DNA of 64,000 nt, taken from CAWJKP01 sp963843465 (GTDB lineage: Bacteria; Planctomycetota; Planctomycetia; Pirellulales; Thermoguttaceae). Below the pieces are notes generated by a model, which saw nothing but the letters and a program-made list of their open reading frames with translations, was not told the DNA's origin and made no database searches. The translations under genes and the position numbers were made by a program. Of the stretch, positions 33,444 to 42,406 are shown piece by piece. Location: positions 186,001 through 250,000 of the forward strand of contig CAWJKP010000005.1 in assembly GCA_963843465.1 (NCBI GenBank). Direction: 5' to 3'. Position 1 is the stretch's first letter. Each line of letters begins with the position of its first letter.

Positions 33444-34481
33444 ATGGCCGCTGCCCTCCACGCCATAGATTACCTCGCCTCGCCGCAGAAGTACCCGCCG
33501 CGGCCGGTCTGCGTGGTCTTTGGCGACGAGCCCTTTCTCAAGCGGCAGGTCTTGCTGCGGTTGCGGGAGGCGGTGCTCGGCGGCGGGGAGGGCGGCTTCT
33601 CCTTCAGTGAGTTCGAGGCCTCCACGGCGCTGGGCGACGTGCTCGACGAACTGGAGACCGTGGCCATGTTCGGCGGCGGCAAACGGCTGGTGCTGGTGAG
33701 CGAGGCGGACGAGTTCGTCAGCCGCTATCGGGGCGACTTGGAACGCTACCTCGCCCGGCCTTGCTCCAACGGCGTGCTGATCCTGGACGTCAAGACCTGG
33801 CCGTCCAACACCCGGCTTTACAAGCAGACCCTGGCCGAGGGCCTGGCCATCGACAGCTCGGTCCCCGCCGCGGCCAAGCTCGGCCGATGGCTCCTGGCGT
33901 GGGGCAAGCAGAAGCACCAGGTGCAACTCGACGGTCCGGCGGCGGAAGTCCTGCTGGACCTGGTCGGGCCAGAACCGGGGCTCTTGGATCAGGAACTCGC
34001 CAAGCTCGCCTCGGCGGCCGGGCCGGGCGGCAAGGTTACCGCGGAGATCGTCCGCCAATTCGTGGGAAGCTGGCGGGCCAGGACCACGTGGGAGATGCTC
34101 GACGCCGCCTTGGACGGCAACGTCCCGGGGGCCCTCGTCCAACTCGACCGGCTCCTGCTGTCCGGTGAGAATCCCGTTGCCCTGCTCGGCCAGATATCCT
34201 TCTCGCTGCGGCGGTTTGCCGCCGCCACGCAACTGGTCCTGCAAGCCGAAGCCGCCGGCCATCGGATCTCACCTCGCGAGGCCCTCGTTCAGACCGGCAC
34301 CAAGACCTTCCTCCTTAGTCGGGCGGAGCCCCAGCTCCGCAGGCTGGGCCGTCAACGAGGCGATCAGCTCTACCAGTGGCTCCTGGAGACCGATCTGGCG
34401 CTGAAGGGCGATAGCGCGGCCCCTCCCCGGTCCATCCTCGAGCGGCTCCTGGTTCGCATGGCCGGGCCCCCCAGAAGCTAG
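33444..34481 (+). CDS. holA: DNA polymerase III subunit delta
   Basis: A 345-residue clamp-loader subunit that opens the sliding clamp. The start is placed at MAAALHAIDYLASP, since the upstream 30 codons lie over the repeat and leader region. The N-terminal AAA+ domain begins RPVCVVFGDEPFLKRQV, the family hallmark; residues such as KRLVLVSEADEFVSRY and a C-terminal collar (ISFSLRRFAAATQLVL, PRSILERLLVRMA) follow. Length and order of motifs are as in HolA proteins. A lipoprotein follows on the same strand. Confidence 0.92.
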   Translation: MAAALHAIDYLASPQKYPPRPVCVVFGDEPFLKRQVLLRLREAVLGGGEGGFSFSEFEASTALGDVLDELETVAMFGGGKRLVLVSEADEFVSRYRGDLERYLARPCSNGVLILDVKTWPSNTRLYKQTLAEGLAIDSSVPAAAKLGRWLLAWGKQKHQVQLDGPAAEVLLDLVGPEPGLLDQELAKLASAAGPGGKVTAEIVRQFVGSWRARTTWEMLDAALDGNVPGALVQLDRLLLSGENPVALLGQISFSLRRFAAATQLVLQAEAAGHRISPREALVQTGTKTFLLSRAEPQLRRLGRQRGDQLYQWLLETDLALKGDSAAPPRSILERLLVRMAGPPRS

Positions 34482-34614
34482 GGGCCAGTGGCTAGCGAAG
34501 AGGACGCGGAGACACGGGGACGCTCTACATTTTCCCTGTTGCACTGCGGAACATAATTGGCTAACATCGGCCCCCTATTGTGCGGGTACCCTCTTCCGGG
34601 ATGGCTCGTTCTAC

Positions 34615-36057
34615 ATGGACCGATCGACGTTGTTGCTCTGGTTGGTGTTGGCTGCCGGCCTGGCGGCTGCCGGGTGCGCTTCTTCGCCCTGGTCGTCAGG
34701 GCAAAACGGGGCGACCGCAACATCCCAGACTGCCACGCCTACGCCAGCTCCGATCGCTTCCTCATCTTCTTCTTCTGCTCCATCAATGCCGACGCCGCCC
34801 GCCACGACGGCAGGTCCCGACCCTCGTGCCATGAACGCCGTGATCGCTGAGATCCAGGAACTCAAGACCCTGGACCCGGCCGCCCAAGAGCAGTTGTTGA
34901 CCAACTTGCGGCAGACCCCGCCTGACCTCTGGCCGCTGGTGGTCCAGCAATTTCGGGCGGCGATCGCCTATCGGAGGCAAGTGGAAGAGCGAGACCGATT
35001 AGCACAACGGTCGAGCGGGGCGAGCCAGGCATGTCAACCCGGGGTAGCGTCCGCAGGCCTCGGCCCTAGCCCCGCGACCACACTGCCGGCGAGGCCGCCG
35101 GGGATAGCCAACGGCCAACCGGTTCCGGCGGGCGATCCCTCATTGCAGCGCATTCAGCCCCGGGACTCGACTTTGCCGTTGCCGTCGTCAACTCCCGGCC
35201 TTCCTGGCGGCAATTGCTTGCGGGCTGACGATCCCCGCGGCACGGCGGCGGCAGGGGCGAAGATGGCGGCGGCCCAAAGCGGCAGTTGCCCTGGCGGACC
35301 TCCGGCGACCGCCGGGGGCCCGATCACGGCCGCCAGCTATGAACCCCAGCCGAGCAAGGATTGGCAAGTCGCTCTGAACGAGGCGATCCGCGGGCTGGAA
35401 GCGGCCGTCAATCCCACGCCACAGTCGGCCGCCGAGATCGCCCAGCACGCCCGGCTGCGGATGCTCTATCTGCTGGCCGGACGCCGCGAGGACGCCTTGC
35501 GTCCGATCCCTTCGATCTCCCCCTCGATGCAGGACTTCTGGTCCAAGCAGCTCTTTGGGCTGGCCACGCTGCTGGATACGGAGCAGATCGCCGAGCCCAC
35601 GCGGCGTGCGGGCGAGGCCGAGCGGCACCTGATCGAGGCCATCGCCCGGTTGGGCGAATCGTCGCCGCTGCTGGTCAGAAACATGGCCTTCGTCACCGAG
35701 GTGCAGAGCTTCGGGGCTTACAAGCCGCTGGCGAAAAACGAGTTCGTCCCGGGACAGCGGCTGTTGTTGTACGCCGAGGTGGAGAACTTCAAGAGCAACG
35801 AGACGCCCAAGGGCTCTTACACGGCACTGCAGAGCAGCTACCAGATTCTCGACAGCCGCGGCCAGCGGGTGGCGGACCATGAGTTCAGCGTCAACGAAGA
35901 GTACTGTCACGGTCCCCGCCGCGACTTCTTCATCGGCTACGAGTTCCTCCTGCCCAAGCACATCTACCCGGGCAAGCACACCCTCCAACTCACCGTGACC
36001 GATCTGAACAGCCAGAAGATCGGCCAGTCGAACATCGAGTTCACCGTCACCGAGTAA
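34615..36057 (+). CDS. Envelope lipoprotein
   Basis: A 480-residue lipoprotein with a signal peptide ending LAAAGC (Cys20). A low-complexity Ala/Thr/Ser/Pro region follows, then a helical segment (EIQELKTLDPAAQEQLLTNL). After about 100 disordered residues the C-terminal half (from about residue 245, ASYEPQPSKDWQVALNEAI) is globular, with TPR-like helices and a beta-rich end (GQRLLLYAEVENFKSNETP ... KHTLQLTVTDLNSQKIGQS). It probably anchors in the outer membrane. The function is unknown. Its TAA stop directly abuts a REPIN-like repeat. Confidence 0.85.
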   Translation: MDRSTLLLWLVLAAGLAAAGCASSPWSSGQNGATATSQTATPTPAPIASSSSSSAPSMPTPPATTAGPDPRAMNAVIAEIQELKTLDPAAQEQLLTNLRQTPPDLWPLVVQQFRAAIAYRRQVEERDRLAQRSSGASQACQPGVASAGLGPSPATTLPARPPGIANGQPVPAGDPSLQRIQPRDSTLPLPSSTPGLPGGNCLRADDPRGTAAAGAKMAAAQSGSCPGGPPATAGGPITAASYEPQPSKDWQVALNEAIRGLEAAVNPTPQSAAEIAQHARLRMLYLLAGRREDALRPIPSISPSMQDFWSKQLFGLATLLDTEQIAEPTRRAGEAERHLIEAIARLGESSPLLVRNMAFVTEVQSFGAYKPLAKNEFVPGQRLLLYAEVENFKSNETPKGSYTALQSSYQILDSRGQRVADHEFSVNEEYCHGPRRDFFIGYEFLLPKHIYPGKHTLQLTVTDLNSQKIGQSNIEFTVTE

Positions 36058-36116
36058 GTAGCAGGCACACGCCGTGTGCCGTAGGCTGCCGACGGCACAC
36101 GGCGTGTGCCTACTAC
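36058..36116. repeat. REPIN-like repeat, GTAGCAGGCACACGCC family, copy 3
   Basis: GTAGCAGGCACACGCCGTGT and CACGGCGTGTGCCTACTAC, starting in the base after the TAA of the lipoprotein gene. It lies between convergent genes. Confidence 0.92.
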
Positions 36117-36129
36117 ATTGCGCGGGTAC

Positions 36130-36357
36130 TTAGACCCAGTCCAGACCGGTCTCGCGCTTCACACGGTGCTCATAATCGCCCAACAGTCCGCCGATGACGT
36201 CCCAGCGGTCCGGGCGGCGGATCTCGATGTCGCCCTGGCGATTGATGCGGACCACGCTCTCCTCGTTCACGCCGACTTCGGCCAGCTCCGTTGGGCTGGG
36301 TCCCTCCTCGCGGACGATCCGCAAAAGGGTCTTCCCGGACATCTCTATGAATTGCAT
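36130..36357 (-). CDS. Small conserved hypothetical protein
   Basis: A 75-residue acidic soluble protein beginning MQFIEMSGKTLLRIVREEGP. The body (ELAEVGVNEESVVRINRQGD, IEIRRPDRWDVIGGLLGDYE) is predicted beta-alpha. I believe related short proteins occur in planctomycetes, but cannot assign a function. It has no signal peptide. Confidence 0.7.
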   Translation of the reverse strand: MQFIEMSGKTLLRIVREEGPSPTELAEVGVNEESVVRINRQGDIEIRRPDRWDVIGGLLGDYEHRVKRETGLDWV

Positions 36358-36453
36358 GGTGCGCTCCCACAGGCGTTCCCTACTATGGTAGTAGCTGGCG
36401 CCGGCTTGTCAACCGGGGGCCGGCGTCAGGCAGGGAACACGTCTCCGGCAATC

Positions 36454-36619
36454 GTAGGGTGGGACAAGGCCGCCGTGGCGGCCGCCGGCCCACCAGCAGG
36501 GGTCAATGGTCAGCGGTGAGCGGCAAGAGATGTTGGGTGCTGACGGTTCCGACCGCTAGCCACTGACCACTCTCTCTTGGTGGGCCGGCGCTCGCCCACG
36601 CGAGCTTGTCCCACCCTAC
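36454..36619. repeat. REPIN-like repeat, GTAGGGTGGGACAAG family, copy 2
   Basis: GTAGGGTGGGACAAGGCCGC to GCGAGCTTGTCCCACCCTAC, with an inner pair of CCACTGACCACT/GGTCAATGGTCAG-like sequences. It ends three bases before the rsmA stop. Confidence 0.92.
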
Positions 36620-36622
36620 TCG

Positions 36623-37534
36623 TTAACCAGTCAAGGAAGTTCGCACGGCCTCGCCCAGGGCGAGCATGGCGGGTACGTCGAGCTCTTCCGCCCGGGCGTT
36701 GCCGCCCAGTCCCAGCCGGGCCATGAGCTGGTCCACCTGCGGCTTGTCCAAGCGGTTCTTGGTGGCGGCGATCAGCTCCGACCGCAGGAACTTGCGGCGA
36801 TGGCAGAACACCGCGCGGACGAACTGATGGAAGAAGGGCCGGTCCGGGATCCGTTGCCGCAGTTGGTCGTCCAGCGTAAGGTGCAGGATGGCGGAGGCGA
36901 CCTTCGGCCGCGGCCAGAAGACGCTCGGCGGCATGGTCCGCACCAGCTCGATGCGGCACTGGCTCTGCATCCAGATGCTCAGCGCCCCATAGTCCTTGGT
37001 TCGCGGGACGGCCTGGATGCGGTCGGCAAGCTCCTTCTGGATGGTGACGGTCATCGACCGCGGCGGCCGGTCGAGGTCCAGGCAGTTGGTGAGGATCGGC
37101 GTGGCCACGTGGTAGGGAAGATTGGCCGCCAGCTTCCACTGCCGGCCCGGGGCGGCCGACAACTGGCGATCGATCGCCTCCAACACCACGGGGTTGAAAT
37201 GACTCTTGTTCTTCAAGGCATCGGCCTGGATCATGCGGACGTTGGCCAGCGGCCGCAGTTGCTCGGCGGCCAGGTGGAACAGTTCCCTGTCGACCTCGAC
37301 GGTGACGACGGCGGCGGCCTCGGCGGCCATCAGGGCCGTCAGCGAGCCGGTACCGGTGCCCACCTCCAGCACCACGTCGCCAGGACCGAGATCGGCCGCA
37401 CGGACCAGCACGCGGACCAGATTCAGGTCCACCAGGAAGTTCTGCCCAAGCTGCGTCCGCGGCGAAATCCCCGCTCGCGCGAAGCGGTCCATGAGGAAAG
37501 ACTGCGTCTGGTGGCAGGTCGGAACTTCGGGCAT
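36623..37534 (-). CDS. rsmA: 16S rRNA dimethyladenosine transferase
   Basis: KsgA/RsmA makes m6,2A at two adjacent adenosines near the 3' end of 16S rRNA, a late 30S checkpoint. The 303-residue protein has the N-terminal QLGQNFLVD signature, the SAM-binding GTGTGSLT, and the NLPYH catalytic motif (NLPYHVATPIL). The C-terminal helical domain (RKFLRSELIAATKNRLDKPQ) is of normal length. The N-terminus MPEVPTCHQTQSFLMDRFA is slightly longer than usual. It is probably transcribed alone; a heptamer repeat tract lies upstream. Confidence 0.94.
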   Translation of the reverse strand: MPEVPTCHQTQSFLMDRFARAGISPRTQLGQNFLVDLNLVRVLVRAADLGPGDVVLEVGTGTGSLTALMAAEAAAVVTVEVDRELFHLAAEQLRPLANVRMIQADALKNKSHFNPVVLEAIDRQLSAAPGRQWKLAANLPYHVATPILTNCLDLDRPPRSMTVTIQKELADRIQAVPRTKDYGALSIWMQSQCRIELVRTMPPSVFWPRPKVASAILHLTLDDQLRQRIPDRPFFHQFVRAVFCHRRKFLRSELIAATKNRLDKPQVDQLMARLGLGGNARAEELDVPAMLALGEAVRTSLTG

Positions 37535-37543
37535 GGACAGGAA

Positions 37544-37617
37544 GCTAGGAGTTAGGAGTTAGAAGTTAGGAGTTAGAAGTTAGGAGTTAGGAGTTAGAAG
37601 TTAGGAGTTAGAAGTTC
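37544..37617. repeat. Heptamer tandem repeat (TAGGAGT/TAGAAGT), left tract
   Basis: About ten copies of a 7-base unit TAGGAGT or TAGAAGT in a row. An inverted tract of four to five copies (ACTCCTA/ACTTCTA) lies at 38143-38175. Together they bracket a 600-bp segment that holds one small gene and a palindrome. Confidence 0.85.
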
Positions 37618-37680
37618 AGCAGTCGAGGTCTTCCCTACAATGGTGGGCGTTTCCGACAGCAAAGGATCGGCGAATAAACA

Positions 37681-37824
37681 AGTGTCGCCTTTCGCTCCGC
37701 GAAAGCTGCGTTATCCCGGATTATTTCGCTGCAGTTAACTGTCAATAAATCGCCGGCCTTGCATGTCGTGGCAGGATGAATGCCGCCGCAGCCCACGTTC
37801 TTTCGCGGAGCGAAAGGCGACACT
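37681..37824. repeat. Palindromic repeat, AGTGTCGCCTTTCGC family
   Basis: The arms AGTGTCGCCTTTCGCTCCGC (37681) and GCGGAGCGAAAGGCGACACT (37805) are parts of a perfect 25-bp inverted repeat separated by about 95 bases. It lies in the gap between rsmA and the small gene below. Confidence 0.85.
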
Positions 37825-37879
37825 CATTGATTTCCCGATCCAAAGGCGCCTGCGCAGCGGCTCTGCGGAAACGCTTCTG

Positions 37880-38128
37880 CTAGCCGCGCTTGACCTCTCG
37901 GTCAACTCGATTCCTTATAGCTCTTGCGCTATCCGCACAAGCCCGAAGCAACTGTTCCTCATCCGTTCCGTCGGCCCCGACTCTCCTACCCCACAAATCG
38001 GTGCCCTCAACCTGATAGACCCCAGCCGACACTTCTCGACACCGGAAGAACCAGCCTTCAACGAGATCCCCGATTGGGAAGTCTCGCCGCACGATTTCCT
38101 CATCGAGCCTTTCAACAGGTCGTCTCAT
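37880..38128 (-). CDS. Small conserved hypothetical protein
   Basis: An 82-residue protein beginning MRRPVERLDEEIVRRDFPIG. It contains LVEGWFFRCREVSAGVYQVE and EGTDLWGRRVGADGTDEEQL. I recognise a family of planctomycete short proteins with this pattern, but its role is unknown. It is bracketed by heptamer repeats and a palindrome, which suggests that it is part of a mobile or recombined cassette. Confidence 0.7.
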   Translation of the reverse strand: MRRPVERLDEEIVRRDFPIGDLVEGWFFRCREVSAGVYQVEGTDLWGRRVGADGTDEEQLLRACADSARAIRNRVDREVKRG

Positions 38129-38142
38129 CAGACGCGCTCAGG

Positions 38143-38175
38143 CTTCTAACTCCTAACTCCTAACTTCTAACTCCA
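38143..38175. repeat. Heptamer tandem repeat (ACTCCTA/ACTTCTA), right tract
   Basis: Inverse orientation to the left tract at 37544-37617. It directly abuts the ribE stop codon region. Confidence 0.8.
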
Positions 38176-38766
38176 ATCCTTGGCCTCGATCAGCCGCTGC
38201 ACGTACTTGGCGAGGATGTCGGTCTCCAGGTTCACCTTGCCGCCGGGTTGGAGGGCGCCAAGCGTCGTCACGACGAGCGTGTAAGGGATCAGAGCGATGC
38301 TGAAGCGGTCCGGCTCGCTGTCGACGATCGTCAGGCTCACCCCGTCGACGGCGATCGAGCCCTTGGAGGCCATCTGCGCGGCCAGCGGCCGGGGCACGTT
38401 GATCCAAAAGGTGGACCAACTGCCCTGGTCGCGGCGCTCGGCCAGCGTGCCCACGCCGTCGATGTGCCCGCTGACAAAATGTCCGCCCAGGCGTGCCCCC
38501 ACCGCCAGTGCTCGCTCCAGGTTCACCCGGCTGCCTGGCTTGAGGTCGCCGAGGTTGGTGCGGGCAAGCGTTTCCGGACCGGCCTGGAAGGCGAACGTCT
38601 CACTGGCCACGTCGATCACCGTCAGGCAGCAGCCGTTGACCGAGATGCTGTCGGCCACGGCCGTTTCCCGCGCGATCTCCGCCTGGCGAACGATCAACCG
38701 GCAGCCGGGCGGCTCGGAGCGGATCTCCGTGATCTGGCCCATCGCTTCAATGATTCCCGAAAACAT
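38167..38766 (-). CDS. ribE: Riboflavin synthase alpha chain
   Basis: This enzyme joins two molecules of 6,7-dimethyl-8-ribityllumazine into riboflavin. The 199-residue protein starts at MFSGIIEAMGQ, the family N-terminus (MFTGI), preferred over a 34-codon extension that crosses a repeat. It is made of two lumazine-binding repeats: SISVNGCCLTVIDVASETF and SIAVDGVSLTIVDSEPDRF. GGHFVSGHIDGVG is the interdomain signature. It appears intact. No other rib gene and no FMN riboswitch is evident upstream. Confidence 0.95.
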   Translation of the reverse strand: MFSGIIEAMGQITEIRSEPPGCRLIVRQAEIARETAVADSISVNGCCLTVIDVASETFAFQAGPETLARTNLGDLKPGSRVNLERALAVGARLGGHFVSGHIDGVGTLAERRDQGSWSTFWINVPRPLAAQMASKGSIAVDGVSLTIVDSEPDRFSIALIPYTLVVTTLGALQPGGKVNLETDILAKYVQRLIEAKDWS

Positions 38767-38785
38767 TCCTCGAACCTCCATTGTC

Positions 38786-38824
38786 GCCCCCTTTCCCTCC
38801 GGGAGAGGGTTGCGGTGAGGGGCG
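38786..38824. repeat. CCCTCTCCC family repeat upstream of ribE
   Basis: CCCCCTTTCCCTCCGGGAGA and GGGTTGCGGTGAGGGG, a member of the widespread CTCTCCC/GGGAGAG repeat. Confidence 0.65.
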
Positions 38825-38972
38825 TAGGGTGGACGAACACTCAGGCCGGTCGACGCCGTATTCTCCAACGCCAGCCAGGTCCGAACTACGTTTGATTGTA
38901 CCAGGGTTTGGCGGCTGGAACCACCGGCAAGGTGGCTGCGCAGCAGGGCTTCGGCGAGCCGGTGTTGCCGCT

Positions 38973-39347
38973 TTACGGTGACACTTTCTCGACAAGTATG
39001 ATCAAGGGCCGGAACATACCGAACACGTAGAGAGCACCCAGTACAAACGCAGCAATACCGGCAACCGTGTTACACGCTGCTCGCATGAATTTGTTCTTCA
39101 GCAGCAACCCCTGGATGATTGTCAGGCCGAGCAGTATGCCCGCAAGCCATACAAACGACCGCGAGCGAACCAGATTTGTAACCAAAGGCAGTTCGCGCCA
39201 CCCCAGGTTGGCATAGATCCCGTCTAAACGGCCCTGTGTGCTGAGGACCACGACGAACAACGCGCCACTTAAGACTATGGCACCAGATATTCTCTGCACG
39301 ACACAGCCGGCTTGGCCACTCCCGGAGAGAAATGGGATACTCCTCAC
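38973..39347 (-). CDS. Small multi-pass membrane protein
   Basis: A 124-residue protein with three predicted transmembrane helices: ISGAIVLSGALFVVVLS, WLAGILLGLTIIQGLLL and VAGIAAFVLGALYVFGMF. It has no catalytic motif. It lies alone between ribE and eno; base composition is visibly less GC-rich than its neighbours. The function is unknown. Confidence 0.6.
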   Translation of the reverse strand: MRSIPFLSGSGQAGCVVQRISGAIVLSGALFVVVLSTQGRLDGIYANLGWRELPLVTNLVRSRSFVWLAGILLGLTIIQGLLLKNKFMRAACNTVAGIAAFVLGALYVFGMFRPLIILVEKVSP

Positions 39348-39352
39348 GAATG

Positions 39353-39390
39353 CCCCCTCACCCCAACCCTCTCCCGGAGGGAGAGGGGGA
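39353..39390. repeat. CCCTCTCCC family repeat
   Basis: CCCCCTCACCCCAACCCTCT and CCCGGAGGGAGAGGGGG, a good copy of the family in the gap before eno. Confidence 0.75.
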
Positions 39391-39552
39391 AACGCATCGC
39401 CATTTTGCCTAAGTCCACCCCTATCTTAGCGTCCCGTCAGGGAATTGAGAAGGTGAGGGGAGGGGCACTAGCCAATCGCCACGTCATCGGGCACAATGGC
39501 CCTTTGGATGGGAAACCAGACCTTCAGGATTTTGAGGAAAGAAGAGACGACC

Positions 39553-40845
39553 ATGAGCTCTACGATTGTCGACATTCATGCCCGACAGATTCTTGACAGC
39601 CGCGGCAACCCCACCATCGAGGTCGACGTGCGGCTGGAAGACGGCTCTTTCGGCCGCGCTGCGGTCCCCAGCGGGGCCAGCACGGGCGTCCACGAGGCAT
39701 GGGAGCTCCGCGACGGCGACAAGTCCCAGTTCCTCGGCCGCGGCGTGCTCCATGCCGTGGAAAACGTCAACGACCGGCTCTCCAACGAGCTTTGCGGACT
39801 GGATGCCCTGGACCAGGCCGGCGTCGACAAGCACATGAAAGAGTTGGACGGCACCCCGAACAAGAAGAGCCTCGGCGCCAACGCCATCCTGGGCGTCTCG
39901 ATGGCCGTGGCCCACGCGGCCGCCGACTACTGCAACCTGCCCCTGTTCCGCTACCTCGGGGGGGCCGGCGCCCGGCTGGTGCCCGCCCCGATGATGAACA
40001 TCATCAACGGCGGCGCCCACGCCGACAACAACGTCGACGTCCAGGAATTCATGATCTTCCCCCTGGGCTTCTCCAGCTTCCGGGATGCCATTCGTTGCGG
40101 CTGCGAGGTCTTCCACAACCTGAAAAAGGTGCTCAAGGGCAAGGGCTACTCGACCAACGTCGGCGATGAAGGCGGATTTGCCCCCAATCTCAAGAGCAAC
40201 GCCGAGGCCCTGGCCGTGATCAAGGAGGCCGTGGGCCAGGCCGGCTATGAGCTGGGCCGCCAGGTCTACATCGCCCTGGACCTTGCCGCCAACGAGCTGT
40301 TCGACGAAAAGAGCAAGACCTACACCCTTGACAAGAAACCGCTCCGCGCCGACGAGCTGGTCGATCTGCTGGCCTCCTGGATCGACCAGTACCCCATCGT
40401 TTCCATCGAGGACGCATTCGCCGAGGACGACTGGGACGGCTGGAAAAAGCTCACCGAGGGGCTCGGCAAGCGGGTCCAGTTGGTCGGCGACGACCTCTTC
40501 GTAACCAACACCGAGCGGCTGCAACGGGGAATCGACGAGGGCGTGACCAACAGCATCCTCATCAAGCTCAACCAGATCGGCTCGATTACCGAGACGATCG
40601 AGTGCGTCGAGCTGGCCCGCCGCAACGGCTACTCCAGCGTCATCAGCCACCGCAGCGGCGAGACCGAAGACGCGACGATCGCCGACCTGGCCGTGGCCTT
40701 GGGCACCGGCCAGATCAAGACCGGCTCGGCCTCCCGCACCGACCGCATGGCCAAGTACAACCAGCTCCTGAGGATCGAAGAGATGCTCGGCGACACGGCC
40801 CTTTACGGCGGTCCGCTGATGCCGGCGTTGAAGAAGCTCGGGTAG
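39553..40845 (+). CDS. eno: Enolase
   Basis: This glycolytic enzyme interconverts 2-phosphoglycerate and phosphoenolpyruvate. The start ATG follows a GAGGAAAGAAGAGACG leader and begins MSSTIVDIHARQILDSRGN. The 430-residue length is canonical. The Mg ligands and catalytic Lys-Glu region are visible in SIEDAFAEDDW, LIKLNQIGSITETIE and SHRSGETEDATIADLAVA, and the GAN-substrate loop SGASTGVHEAWELRD is present. It is single-cistronic. Confidence 0.97.
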   Translation: MSSTIVDIHARQILDSRGNPTIEVDVRLEDGSFGRAAVPSGASTGVHEAWELRDGDKSQFLGRGVLHAVENVNDRLSNELCGLDALDQAGVDKHMKELDGTPNKKSLGANAILGVSMAVAHAAADYCNLPLFRYLGGAGARLVPAPMMNIINGGAHADNNVDVQEFMIFPLGFSSFRDAIRCGCEVFHNLKKVLKGKGYSTNVGDEGGFAPNLKSNAEALAVIKEAVGQAGYELGRQVYIALDLAANELFDEKSKTYTLDKKPLRADELVDLLASWIDQYPIVSIEDAFAEDDWDGWKKLTEGLGKRVQLVGDDLFVTNTERLQRGIDEGVTNSILIKLNQIGSITETIECVELARRNGYSSVISHRSGETEDATIADLAVALGTGQIKTGSASRTDRMAKYNQLLRIEEMLGDTALYGGPLMPALKKLG

Positions 40846-40856
40846 CGGTCCGCCTG

Positions 40857-40892
40857 CCCCCTCTCCCTCCCCGGGAGGGTCTGGGTGAGGGA
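40857..40892. repeat. CCCTCTCCC family repeat after eno
   Basis: CCCCCTCTCCCTCCCCGGGA and GGGTCTGGGTGAGGG, right after the eno stop. It could help termination. Confidence 0.65.
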
Positions 40893-41088
40893 AACTGGTG
40901 AGGGGGGAAAAACGGGAGTAAAATGGCACGGGAGGAAAACGGGACGGGTCCGATATTGGATTTGTAGGTTGCTCCATGCATCATCTATCTTGCCAATCTC
41001 GGTCCTGTGCCGTTTTCGGAATACGATATTGCCGGCGACAAGATGTATTGTCGCCGACGCGGCACATTCGTCTCTTGGAGAACCACCT

Positions 41089-42406
41089 GTGCATCGCCTG
41101 ATCGTTCGTGATTTTGGACCGATCCAGCAGGCCACGGTTGATGTTGCCCGTTTCCTCCTTTTCATCGGTCCTCAAGCAAGCGGTAAGAGTACGCTGAGCA
41201 AGCTGATCTACTATTTCTTGCACGTGCGGGATGAGGTCATACGCTTCATATACGAAGCTGCGGATGGCCCAGAGACACACCAGTTGAGCCACATGCTGAA
41301 GAAACGCCTTAGGAATCGTTTCGTGGAGTTCTTTGGACCGGCTCCGCAACCAACCAACGTCGCGATAGAGTATAGGTACACCGAGGACTGCCAGTTGAAG
41401 GTTGCGCTCGATCAAGCGCACCACAAATATGTTGATGCTCACTTCTCCGACAGCGCTTGGCGACAGATCCTTGATCTGGTGAGCGAGGCACGCCGTCGTC
41501 TCGGACGAAAGAGTGTGCGTTCAACTTTCCCCTCCACCGTGGGCAAGTTGGCGTCGGAGCAGAGGCAGTCATCTGTTCTGGAACATGTACGCGGGCGCTG
41601 CAACGAACTTTTCGGCTATTCTAAGGAACTCTTCTTTATTCCTTCAGGTCGGAGCATGCTCTCGACTCTGTCCGATCAACTCCAGTATATTCATCCCCAC
41701 TTGCTTGACTACCCGATGCGGCAATTCGTCGACACTGTCAACACGTCGCGCACGTTCTTTGATCGCACGCTCGACGAAATCGTGCGCGATAAGAAGGCTC
41801 TCACTTCCTCCCGTCTTCAACTGGGCGCGGTGCGGCGCGCAGGAGATCATCAAGAGGATCCTCAAAGGCGAGTACCTCTACGACCGGGAGGGCGGCAAGC
41901 TTCTATTAGCACCGGGGGTGTTTACGAAGATCAGTTACGCCTCCTCCGGCCAACAAGAGGTCGTTTGGATTTTGTTGTCACTGTTTCTGATCGTCCTTGA
42001 GAACTCGCAATCTCTCGTTGTAATCGAGGAGCCCGAATCGCACCTTTATCCCGATGCCCAGAAACAGGTAGTCGAACTCATCGCTTTTGTATTCAATGTG
42101 CTCAAGTGCGACTTCATCGTTACGACTCATTCGCCATATGTCCTGGCGTTCGTCAACGACCTGCTTTACGCGAGCGAGCTGAGCAAAGGTGCAAACGTTC
42201 GACAAGTGGGATCAGTGGTTCCCCGCGATTATTGGATCGACGCTTCGGAAGTTGCAGGATACTTCGTCGATCAAGGGCACGCCTGTCCGATGTTGGATAG
42301 AGACGTACCCGCTCTGAAATGGGAACTTCTCGACCATGCTTCAGATGAGATCAACGATCTATTCAACAAGATGCTTGATATCGAAGCAACCTCTCATGAG
42401 AAATAG
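41089..42406 (+). pseudogene. AAA_15-type ATPase of a defence-like pair, frameshifted
   Basis: An ATPase with a GTG start (VHRLIVRDFGPI) preceded by CTTGGAGAACC. Walker A is GPQASGKST (residues 27-35), Walker B VVIEEPESHLYP, and the H-loop is FIVTTHSPYVLAFVN. After LTSSRLQLGAV the reading frame shifts by +1 near 41830 and continues with AQEIIKRILKGEYLYDREG to the stop at 42406. A one-base insertion fits. No slippery site is seen. The gene overlaps the nuclease-like gene by 11 bases, so the pair is an operon. Its lower GC suggests transfer. Confidence 0.8.

Noticed and set aside
37544..38175. Heptamer tandem tract as a CRISPR array
   Set aside because: The units are 7 bases with no spacers, and no cas gene is near.
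38767..38900. An FMN riboswitch before ribE
   Set aside because: None of the RFN conserved elements is seen; the interval is a CTCTCCC-type repeat.
41089..42406. Programmed frameshifting in the second ATPase
   Set aside because: No slippery heptamer or downstream structure was seen at the junction near 41830; an indel is simpler.
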